A stretch of 8,737 bases of DNA, taken from contig JAKSDN010000655.1 of the NCBI GenBank assembly GCA_022360075.1, positions 1 through 8,737 on the forward strand, in the 5' to 3' direction. Made by a program: the position numbers and the translations under genes. Below, piece after piece: positions 1 to 8,737 of this stretch (the first letter of the stretch is position 1; each line of letters begins with the position of its first letter). Source of the stretch: Kiloniellales bacterium (GTDB taxonomy: Bacteria > Pseudomonadota > Alphaproteobacteria > Kiloniellales > JAKSDN01). The notes beneath the pieces are model-generated. The model was not told the origin of the DNA and made no database searches. It saw only the letters and a program-made list of their open reading frames with translations.

Positions 1-5
1 CTCGT

Positions 6-34
6 CCTCATCCTGAGCTTGTCGAAGGGTGAGG
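6..34 (+). repeat. REP-like palindromic element, copy 1
   Basis: A short imperfect palindrome: the arm CCTCATCCT (6-14) pairs with AGGGTGAGG (26-34) in 9 base pairs, one of them a G-T wobble, around an 11-base loop. An inverted second copy lies at 68-96. Aligned head to head over 31 bases (adding the AT at 35-36), the two agree at 27 positions. Similar sequences recur between genes in many alphaproteobacterial genomes (from memory, not searched). It lies downstream of clpB, so it could stabilise or process the 3' end of that mRNA, but no T-run follows and I do not call it a terminator. Confidence 0.75.
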
Positions 35-67
35 ATCGCGCCGCCTTCGGCCATCGCTCCGAGCAAT

Positions 68-96
68 CCTCATGCTTCGACAGGCTCAGCATGAGG
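68..96 (-). repeat. REP-like palindromic element, copy 2 (inverted)
   Basis: A perfect 9-bp stem: CCTCATGCT (68-76) pairs with AGCATGAGG (88-96) around an 11-base loop. Read on the minus strand it matches copy 1 (6-34). Two of the differences form one compensated base pair (C-G in copy 1, G-C here) and a third turns a T-G wobble into T-A, so the stem is preserved. The two facing copies, 33 bases apart, resemble a BIME-like pair and could also pair with each other as one long imperfect hairpin (6-96). Confidence 0.78.
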
Positions 97-167
97 GGAT
101 AGGGTCGAACACGCCAAGAGCGACAGCGGTCAAGATCAACGCCCCTCGGTCTTAGTCCATCACTTTT

Positions 168-254
168 CATTGCGAGCCGGCGTCAGCCGGCGCGGCAATC
201 CAGAGCCACCGCACGGGCGGCGCCGGGCTGGATTGCTTCGCTTCGCTCGCAATG
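168..254. repeat. Nested inverted-repeat element (87 bases)
   Basis: The outer arms CATTGCGAG (168-176) and CTCGCAATG (246-254) are exact reverse complements, as are the inner arms GCAATCCAG (195-203) and CTGGATTGC (228-236), which enclose a 24-base GC-rich centre. The arms are asymmetric: 18 bases separate outer from inner arm on the left, including two direct copies of GCCGGCG (176-182 and 186-192), but only 9 (TTCGCTTCG) on the right. This resembles a dispersed, non-coding alphaproteobacterial repeat that I recognise from memory. It encodes no protein; the frame open from 170 into the clpB 3' end is fortuitous. Confidence 0.72.
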
Positions 255-315
255 ACGAATTCAGCAGACGGTATGGTTCACCGAACCGACTTCACGGGCC
301 GCGGCACGTCGCTGC

Positions 316-2913
<2,598 letters not shown>

Positions 2914-3041
2914 GCTCAGCCCTCCTCGTGCGCACCCGCAGTGGGCAGCGTGCGATCGACGATGCTCTCTCGCCCCGGCCGCGCCCGAGTCTAGCGGCAC
3001 GCGGTGACCGGTTCGTTGATGGGTTTAGCCCCACGCCTTGC

Positions 3042-3069
3042 ATATGGGGTGTGGCAGAAATGACACAAG
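3042..3069 (-). promoter_or_regulatory. RpoH (sigma-32)-type heat-shock promoter of clpB
   Basis: On the minus strand a -35 box CTTGTGT (3069-3063) is followed after exactly 13 bases by CCCCATAT (3049-3042). The E. coli sigma-32 consensus is CTTGAAA, 13-14 bases, CCCCATNT. The -10 fits the consensus completely and the -35 keeps the critical CTTG. It points into clpB, a classical RpoH target, and predicts a start near 3035 and a leader of about 120 bases. Box match, spacing, orientation and target agree, but there is no transcript data. Confidence 0.82.
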
Positions 3070-3090
3070 TGCTTGAAAGTGAATTCCCTT

Positions 3091-3106
3091 GGCCCGCTGG
3101 CGGGCC
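3091..3106. repeat. GC-rich palindrome in the clpB/MOSC divergent region
   Basis: GGCCCGC and GCGGGCC are perfect reverse complements separated by TG, giving a 6-7 bp stem. It lies about 20 bases upstream of the clpB RpoH -35 box and 90 bases before the MOSC start. It could be a regulator site or a hairpin in a MOSC leader, but in DNA this GC-rich such palindromes also arise by chance. No T-run follows in either direction. Confidence 0.35.
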
Positions 3107-3135
3107 CCGGCCGCACCGCGCGGGCAGGCCGGCCG

Positions 3136-3164
3136 TTGACAGGGCACCCGGGCCGGCGCTCTCC
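3136..3164 (+). promoter_or_regulatory. Possible sigma-70-type promoter of the MOSC gene
   Basis: A perfect TTGACA (3136-3141) lies 55 bases before the MOSC start, on the correct strand. At the usual 17-base spacing the -10 position reads CTCTCC, a poor match to TATAAT, so only the -35 half is convincing. Alphaproteobacterial -10 elements are often degenerate, which keeps this possible but weak. Confidence 0.3.
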
Positions 3165-3196
3165 TCTCCGGCCCAAGGGAAGGGTCGAAGAGAGCC

Positions 3197-3958
3197 ATGT
3201 CGATCACGGTCAATGAGATCTGCCGCTACCCGGTGAAGGGGCTGAACGCCGATCGCCTCGACCGGGTCACCCTGGCGCCCGGCGAGGGCCTGCCGCACGA
3301 CCGGCGCTTCGCAATCGCCCACGGCTCCATGCAGTTCGATCCCAAGAACCCGACCTGGCAGCCCAAGACAAACTTCCTGATGCTGATGCGCGACGAGAAG
3401 CTGGCGCAGCTCGACGCCCGCTTCGACGCCGAGGCCCGGACCCTGACGATCGAGCGCGACGGCAAGCAGGTCGTGCGCGCCGAGATCGCCTCGAGCCTGG
3501 GCAAGGCGCTGATCGGTCAGTTCTTCGCCGGCTTCATGGGCGACGGCCTGCGCGGGGCGCCGAAGGTGCTCGAAGCCGAGGGCCACATGTTCTCGGACTG
3601 CCGCGACAAGGTCGTCTCGATCATCGGCCTCGCCTCCGTGCGCGACCTCGAGCGGGTCGTGCGCCAACCCGTCGATCCGCAGCGCTTCCGCGGCAATCTC
3701 TACATCGAAGGCTCCGGCGCTTGGCAGGAGTTCGAATGGATCGGCCGGGAGCTGGCGATCGGTCAGGCGCGTCTAAAGGTCGAAGAGCCGATCGAGCGCT
3801 GCGCCGCCACGAACGTCGATCCGACATCGGCCGCGCGCGACATGAACCTGCCCCTTAGTCTGCAACGCGGCTTCGGCCACGTGCACATGGGCATCTATGC
3901 GCGCGTCATCGAGGGCGGCGACATCGCCACCGGCGATACACTCGAGCTTTTGTCATAG
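3197..3958 (+). CDS. MOSC-domain protein (YcbX/mARC-like)
   Basis: This 253-residue protein has an N-terminal MOSC beta-barrel domain (about 1-115), starting with the typical pattern ICRYPVKGL (8-16) and GLPHDRRFAI (31-40), and a MOSC domain (about 120-253). The signature RCAATNVDP (201-209) holds Cys202, the conserved cysteine expected to bind molybdenum cofactor or carry sulfur. Relatives such as E. coli YcbX and eukaryotic mARC reduce N-hydroxylated compounds. YcbX also has a C-terminal 2Fe-2S ferredoxin domain, which is absent here, so a separate electron donor would be needed. There is no signal peptide or membrane segment, so it is probably cytoplasmic. The ATG at 3197 follows purine-rich GAAGAGAG. 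It is the only plus-strand gene, convergent with DUF4167 and divergent from clpB, so it looks like a separate unit. The substrate cannot be told from sequence. Confidence 0.9.
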   Translation: MSITVNEICRYPVKGLNADRLDRVTLAPGEGLPHDRRFAIAHGSMQFDPKNPTWQPKTNFLMLMRDEKLAQLDARFDAEARTLTIERDGKQVVRAEIASSLGKALIGQFFAGFMGDGLRGAPKVLEAEGHMFSDCRDKVVSIIGLASVRDLERVVRQPVDPQRFRGNLYIEGSGAWQEFEWIGRELAIGQARLKVEEPIERCAATNVDPTSAARDMNLPLSLQRGFGHVHMGIYARVIEGGDIATGDTLELLS

Positions 3959-3989
3959 GACTTTAGGCCAGGCCGGCTCCGGCGCCGTC

Positions 3990-4673
3990 TCAGGTCGCCA
4001 CCGGCTCGACATCGTCGGCGTCGTTCGACTCGTCTTCGGCCTTGGACTCCTTGGCCGCAGCGTTCCTGGAACGCCGGCCGTCGGCCTTGGCGGTGCTGCC
4101 GTTGGCGCCCTCGCGCTTGGCCCGACGCGGGGCCCGGCGCCGCGGCGGGCTGGCCGGCGCCGCCTCGGCGGCATCCTCAGCACTACCGTCGCCGGTCGCC
4201 CTGCTGCTGCGCGGCCTGGCCGGCTCGGGCTGCTCGTCGCCGGGCTGGACCACGGGAGCGATGATCGGCTGCTCGCCGTCGACCCCGTTGCCACCCGATG
4301 CCGGAGGCTTTGCCTCGCCCGCCTCGACCGGCGGCGAGCCCTCGTAGGGCTGCCGGCCCGCACTTTCGTCGCGCACCGGCTGACGGTCCCGGCGCGGCGC
4401 CTGCCCATCGGGCTGGGCCCGCTCCGGATCGGTGCTGGCATTAAGGATACGGTAATAGTGCTCCGCGAACTGATAGAAACCCTCGGCCGCGATCCGGTCT
4501 CCGGAGGCCGTCGCGTCGCGCGCCAAGGCCAGGTACTTCTCGTAGACCTGATGCGCGTTGCCACGAACCCGTACGTCGGGACCGTTACTGTCGAAAGTCT
4601 GGTTCCGGAGTGGCAGGTGTTGTTTGCGATTCGGCCGTCCGCGCGGCCGACGTCCACCGGTCGTTTGTCTCAT
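3990..4673 (-). CDS. DUF4167 domain protein of unknown function
   Basis: A 227-residue protein whose function is not known to me. The N-terminus is basic (RRPRGRPNRK, 8-17), followed by the DUF4167 core (about 25-80): FDSNGPDVRVRG (27-38), then helical segments ending FAEHYYRILNAS (69-80). Residues 81-227 are low complexity and probably disordered: Pro/Glu/Gly-rich, then Arg/Lys/Ala-rich (about 153-205), then an acidic tail (210-227). The family is known essentially from Alphaproteobacteria, where it often follows prmC, as here. The basic N-terminus and charged tail would suit nucleic-acid or ribosome binding, but that is inference. The ATG at 4673 fits the family's start and has only a weak Shine-Dalgarno sequence. 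A 153-base gap separates it from prmC, so it may have its own promoter. The stop is TGA. Confidence 0.9.
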   Translation of the reverse strand: MRQTTGGRRPRGRPNRKQHLPLRNQTFDSNGPDVRVRGNAHQVYEKYLALARDATASGDRIAAEGFYQFAEHYYRILNASTDPERAQPDGQAPRRDRQPVRDESAGRQPYEGSPPVEAGEAKPPASGGNGVDGEQPIIAPVVQPGDEQPEPARPRSSRATGDGSAEDAAEAAPASPPRRRAPRRAKREGANGSTAKADGRRSRNAAAKESKAEDESNDADDVEPVAT

Positions 4674-4826
4674 CGCACCGTTACATCTAAACGGACAGTG
4701 ATTAATCGCATCTTCTCATCTCTCGCCTCTCGGGCGATCGTATGAGAGTTCCACAGATGACGCGATTTTGGGGGTCGCGCCGCGCCCTTTCCCGGGCGCG
4801 CAAGCTTTGACCTCGTCCCGATCAAC
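4674..4826 (-). other. prmC-DUF4167 intergenic gap
   Basis: This 153-base gap is the only break of note in the cluster running from hemA to DUF4167. It starts GC-rich next to prmC, including the hairpin at 4781-4800, and becomes clearly more AT-rich near DUF4167 (about 4680-4760). A small inverted repeat, TCGCC/GGCGA, lies at 4723-4737. The shift in composition suggests a promoter for DUF4167, but I could not find a convincing -35/-10 pair. A frame open on the minus strand from 4852 to 4670 does not look like a protein. Confidence 0.4.
4781..4800 (-). terminator. GC-rich hairpin after prmC (possible weak terminator)
   Basis: CGCGCCC (4781-4787) and GGGCGCG (4794-4800) form a perfect 7-bp GC stem with a 6-base loop, about 27 bases beyond the prmC stop. 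On the transcribed minus strand it is not followed by a U-tract, so it is not a textbook intrinsic terminator. It could attenuate read-through into DUF4167 or protect the prmC 3' end. Confidence 0.35.
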
Positions 4827-5743
4827 TTAGTCGGGCCCGGCAGCATTTCCAACTACTTTTTTCAGAGGCTTGCCGGCCCCGACCAGCAGGCAGCGCTCGA
4901 CCCCGGCCAGATCCCGGCGGCACTCCAGGCACCCGAGCCCGGCCGCAGCCACCAGGCAGGAGACGGCCGGCGCTTGCCCGACGCCCAACTCCAAGGCCGC
5001 GATTCCGGCCGGCAGGAGCGCCTCGGCGAGCAGCGGCGCGACCGCGCGATAAGCCTCGAGGCCGTCGCCGCCGGCCAGCAGCGCCCGCTTCGGGTCGTGC
5101 AGCGCTACCTCCGGCGCCAAGCGCTCAAGCTCCGCCTCCGCGATGTAGGGCGGGTTGCAGACCACCACATCGAAACGGCCGAGCTGTTCCGACCCGGCCT
5201 GACGCCAATCCGCCGTCATCCAAGACGCACGATCGGCGAGGCCGAGGCGTCGGGCATTGCCGCTCGCGGTCGCCACGGCGCCCGCGTCGATGTCGAGACC
5301 GAGCCCGCTCGCGTTCGGCAGCTCCGCGAGCAGGGCCAGCAGCAAGCAGCCGCTGCCGGTGCCGAGATCGAGGATCCGCAGCGTGGCATCACGTCGCGGC
5401 AGCGACTCGAGAACGGCCTCGACCAGGATCTCGCTGTCGGCGCGCGGGTCGAGCGTCGACGACGACAGCTTGAAGCTCAAGCCCCAGAACTCGCGCTCCC
5501 CGAGGATGCGCGAGACCGGCTCCCGCGCGGCGCGGCGCGCAACGCAAGACTGGAAACGCAAGAGCGCGTCGTGCACGAGCGGCCGCTCGGGATAGCCGAA
5601 GACCTTCTCGGGCGTCAGACCCAGCGCATGAGCCATGAGCAAACGGGCGTCGCGCCGCGGCGACTCGATACCGGCCGCCGCGAGCCGACGTGTCGCGCCG
5701 TCGAGGGCCTCGCCGACCGTGGTTGCTGCCGTGACCGCCTGGC

Positions 5744-5747
<4 letters not shown>
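4827..5747 (-). CDS. prmC: Release factor glutamine N5-methyltransferase PrmC
   Basis: This 306-residue protein methylates the glutamine of the GGQ motif in release factors RF1 and RF2, using S-adenosylmethionine, in the cytoplasm. An N-terminal helical release-factor-binding domain (about 1-95) is followed by a Rossmann-fold methyltransferase domain with SAM motif I DLGTGSG (127-133), an acidic residue after beta-2 in LDID (151-154), and the diagnostic NPPY (198-201) that grips the substrate glutamine. DPRADSE (100-106) corresponds to the family's PRPDTE-type motif. The ATG at 5747 overlaps the prfA stop as ATGA, so translation is coupled to that of its own substrate. The frame stays open upstream to 6053, but that part lies inside prfA and has no PrmC character. 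The former name HemK reflects linkage to hemA, which is present here, but the enzyme has no role in heme synthesis. The stop is TAA. Confidence 0.97.
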
Positions 5748-6816
<1,069 letters not shown>

Positions 6817-6820
<4 letters not shown>

Positions 6821-8112
6821 TCTTCCATCTCCTCATCCCGACGGGAGCGCCGCCCCTTCGCGTCTTCGGGGCGCAGACGAAAGAGGTCCTTGATCGCGCG
6901 CTCCATCGTCCGACCCTCGCGGCCAAGGCGCCCCGCCGTCTGGCGTAGCACTTCACTGGGGTCGTGCAGCAGACGATTGACCAGCAGTCGCGTCGCAGAC
7001 TCGGCGTCGAGCTTGCCGTTCGAGAGAATCTGCTGGCGCACCGATTCGAAGTGGTCACGCAACGCCGTCACCGCCGGCACGGCCGAACGCTCGGCGCGCT
7101 GACGCAGGAAGTTCGAGATCTCCTCACCGATGATCTCCCAAGCGGTCATGACCACCGCTTCGCGGGCGGCCACGCCTTGCTGGGCGACGCGCTCCAGGTC
7201 TTCCAGATCGTAGACGAAGGCACCGCTGACCGCCTCGAGCGCCGGGTCGATATCGCCGGGCACCGCAGCGTCGACCAGGAATATCGGCCGCTGCCGCCGG
7301 CGCTTCAAGGCCTGCCGGATGACGGGCTCCGTGATCGTGTACTGGCCGGAACCCACCGCCGCGACCACCACGTCGGCGTCGACCAGCGCGGCGTCGAGCT
7401 CTTCCCAGGCGCGGTAGTGACCGCCGAGACGGTGCGCCGCGTCGGCGGCGCGCGTCGACGAGCGATGCACGACCATCAACGACCCGATGGCGGCGTCACG
7501 CAACTCCTGCCCCAAAGCCTCGCTCATCTCGCCGAGCCCGACCAGGAGCGCGCCGCAACGCTCGAGATCGCCATGCACCCGGCGCGCCAGCCACAAGGCC
7601 GCAGCGGCCATGGTGACCGGGCGCTCGCCGATGTTGGTTTCGCTGCGGACCCGCTTCGCCGCCGAGTAGGCGGCTTGCAGAACGGCCTCGAGTCCCGGAC
7701 CGAGCATGCCGCAGGCGCCTGCGGTCCGATGGCTCTCCTTGATCTGGCCGAGGATCTGCGGCTCGCCGACCACCTGGCTGTCGAGGGAGGCGGTCACCGC
7801 GAAGAGGTGGCGCAAGGCCTCCGCGCCTTGGAGCCGGAAGCTCTGCTGCGCGAAGGCTTCCGGCGCCAGGTTGCCGCGGCGGGCAAGCAGCGCTGCCAGG
7901 CTTGGCGCGACGGCCGCCGGCTCGTCGTGCACGGCGACGATTTCGACGCGGTCGCAAGTCGAGACGATGCAGGCCTCCGGCAGTCCGGCATCGCGCAGCT
8001 CGGCGAAGAGGCCCGCTTGGTCCTGCGTTTCCAGGAACAAGCGCTCGCGCAGCGTCGGTGTCGCGCTGCGATGGTTCGCCCCCACGATGACGAGTTGTTC
8101 GGCCGTCTCCAA
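6817..8112 (-). CDS. hemA: Glutamyl-tRNA reductase (C5 pathway)
   Basis: This 431-residue protein reduces Glu-tRNA(Glu) with NADPH to glutamate-1-semialdehyde, the first step of tetrapyrrole synthesis by the C5 route. Visible: N-terminal [15 protein letters not shown] (10-24); STCDRVE (51-57) with the nucleophile Cys53; His102 in [23 protein letters not shown] (110-125); ETNIGERPV (158-166); an NADPH fold with GLGEMSE (192-198); [10 protein letters not shown] (281-290); and a helical C-terminal dimerisation domain. It is divergent: the usual STCNR is STCDR, and the usual NRT of the nucleotide fold is HRS (216-218). The start is TTG at 8112, the only usual start codon between the in-frame hisS stop and the conserved N-terminus, with AAGGA 11 bases upstream. 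In Alphaproteobacteria the name hemA usually means ALA synthase, which this is not. The hemA-prfA-prmC order is also that of E. coli. The stop is TGA. Confidence 0.94.
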
Positions 8113-8136
8113 GCGTGCGACCGTCCTTGCCCGGCG

Positions 8137-8737
8137 CTAGAGGAACCGGGCGAGACGTTCCTTCAAGGAATCCAGGGGCACCAGCTCCTGCTCGCCCGTG
8201 TCGAGATCGCGCAACGTGATCGCTTTCTGGCCCAGCTCTTCCTCGCCCAGCAGAAGCGCGGCGCGCGCGTTGATCTTGTTCGCGCGCTTCATGCGCTTGC
8301 CGACGTTGCCGCTGAAACCGAGATCGACGGTGAAGCCGGCCAGGCGCAGGTCCTGAACGATGCCGAGCACCGCGGTCTCGCAGTCGCCGCCGACGGGAAC
8401 CACGGCGATGGGGCGCGTCTCCGGCGGCAGCTCGCTCAGCATCAGCGCGAGCCGCTCGACGCCGGCCGCCCAGCCGATGCCCGGCGTCGGCGGTCCGCCC
8501 ATGGTCTCCACGAGGCCGTCATAGCGCCCCCCGGCCAGCACCGCGCTCTGGGCGCCCAGCTCATCGGTGGTGAACTCGAAAGCGGTGTGGGTGTAGTAGT
8601 CCAAGCCGCGCACCAGACGCGGATTCTCCCGGTAGGCGATGCCAAGACGATCCAAGCCCTGCTTGACCGTCGCGAAGAACTCGACGCTCTCCTGGTTGAG
8701 GTAGGCGTCGAACAGCGGCGCATCGGCGACCAGGGTC
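8137..8737 (-). CDS. hisS: Histidyl-tRNA synthetase, C-terminal part (cut by window edge)
   Basis: The visible 199 codons are the C-terminal part of a class II histidyl-tRNA synthetase, which attaches histidine to tRNA(His). Counting from the window edge: the histidine-binding motif LVRGLDYYTHTAFEF (41-55), AGGRYDGL (68-75), class II motif 3 GIGWAAGVERL (86-96), and the C-terminal anticodon-binding domain from about RPIAVVPVG (108-116) to the end, including KRMKRANKINAR (147-158) and LGEEELGQ (163-170). The frame continues past 8737, so motifs 1 and 2 and the start are outside. A TTG at 8655 inside the motor domain is not the start. The TAG stop lies 24 bases before hemA and in the same frame. 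The short gap implies cotranscription with hemA-prfA-prmC. Confidence 0.97.
   Translation of the reverse strand, partial: TLVADAPLFDAYLNQESVEFFATVKQGLDRLGIAYRENPRLVRGLDYYTHTAFEFTTDELGAQSAVLAGGRYDGLVETMGGPPTPGIGWAAGVERLALMLSELPPETRPIAVVPVGGDCETAVLGIVQDLRLAGFTVDLGFSGNVGKRMKRANKINARAALLLGEEELGQKAITLRDLDTGEQELVPLDSLKERLARFL

Larger units (their letters stand above)
1..315. other. Gene-free region downstream of clpB
   Basis: I see no credible coding sequence here. The stretch holds the two facing REP-like hairpins (6-34 and 68-96) and the nested inverted repeat (168-254). Positions 97-167 and 255-315 show nothing I can name apart from a weak 5-bp hairpin at 275-287. No hairpin is followed by a T-run in the clpB direction, so the clpB terminator is not evident. 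The accumulation of three repeat units suggests a tolerated insertion site beyond the clpB 3' end. Confidence 0.6.

Noticed and set aside
275..287. Hairpin GGTTC-ACC-GAACC as the clpB terminator
   Set aside because: A 5-bp stem with a 3-base loop and no T-run is too weak to call.
2914..3000. N-terminal extension of ClpB from an upstream in-frame start
   Set aside because: The extra 29 residues are not ClpB-like, while the ATG at 2913 has a strong Shine-Dalgarno sequence and matches the family N-terminus.
2914..3035. RNA thermometer in the clpB leader
   Set aside because: I looked for a segment complementary to the GAGGAGGG ribosome binding site and found only about 4 bp of pairing (GCCC/GGGC); no ROSE or FourU pattern.
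3072..3078. Perfect sigma-32 -35 box CTTGAAA on the plus strand before the MOSC gene
   Set aside because: No CCCCAT-like -10 lies 13-15 bases downstream (the sequence there is about gcccgctg), so there is no complete promoter.
3959..3989. Bidirectional terminator between the convergent MOSC and DUF4167 genes
   Set aside because: Only a 4-5 bp GC stem with a very small loop could be drawn and no T-run exists on either side.
3897..4745. A 282-codon plus-strand open frame running from the MOSC 3' end across DUF4167
   Set aside because: It begins inside the MOSC gene in another frame and is antisense to DUF4167, with low-complexity Arg/Gly/Ala-rich composition.

Overview
The window is GC-rich and almost wholly coding, with small overlaps between genes. 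It looks like chromosomal housekeeping DNA from an alphaproteobacterium, probably Rhodospirillales-like. Three things point there: a DUF4167 protein (a family I know essentially only from Alphaproteobacteria), the order prfA-prmC-DUF4167-clpB, and two kinds of short palindromic repeat of a type common in alphaproteobacterial genomes. The taxon is an inference, not a database result.

Layout, following the minus strand from the right edge. hisS (histidyl-tRNA synthetase) is cut by the window end. After a 24-base gap comes a glutamyl-tRNA reductase gene (hemA, C5 type), then prfA (release factor 1), then prmC (the methyltransferase that modifies RF1). hemA/prfA and prfA/prmC each overlap by 4 bases (GTGA and ATGA), so these genes almost certainly share an mRNA and are translationally coupled. 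A 153-base gap with a GC-rich hairpin and a more AT-rich stretch separates prmC from the DUF4167 gene. A MOSC-domain gene on the plus strand converges on DUF4167 (31-base gap) and diverges from clpB (283-base gap). clpB, on the minus strand, ends the gene content. The last 315 bases at the left edge hold no gene but contain a facing pair of REP-like hairpins and a larger nested inverted repeat.

How the genes fit together. hisS, hemA, prfA and prmC are all tied to tRNA or translation: HisRS charges tRNA, GluTR diverts Glu-tRNA into tetrapyrrole synthesis, RF1 ends translation at UAA/UAG, and PrmC methylates the GGQ glutamine of RF1. clpB encodes the heat-shock disaggregase and has a convincing heat-shock sigma factor (RpoH/sigma-32) type promoter in the divergent intergenic region. 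The MOSC protein is probably a molybdenum-cofactor sulfur-carrier-type oxidoreductase with no functional link to its neighbours.

The points most worth a second look are the C5-type GluTR in a lineage that usually makes 5-aminolevulinate with ALA synthase, the uncharacterised DUF4167 protein tied to the termination-factor cluster, the RpoH promoter of clpB, and the REP pair, whose two copies differ by compensatory stem changes. I found no mobile element, CRISPR array, tRNA/rRNA gene or clearly novel system.
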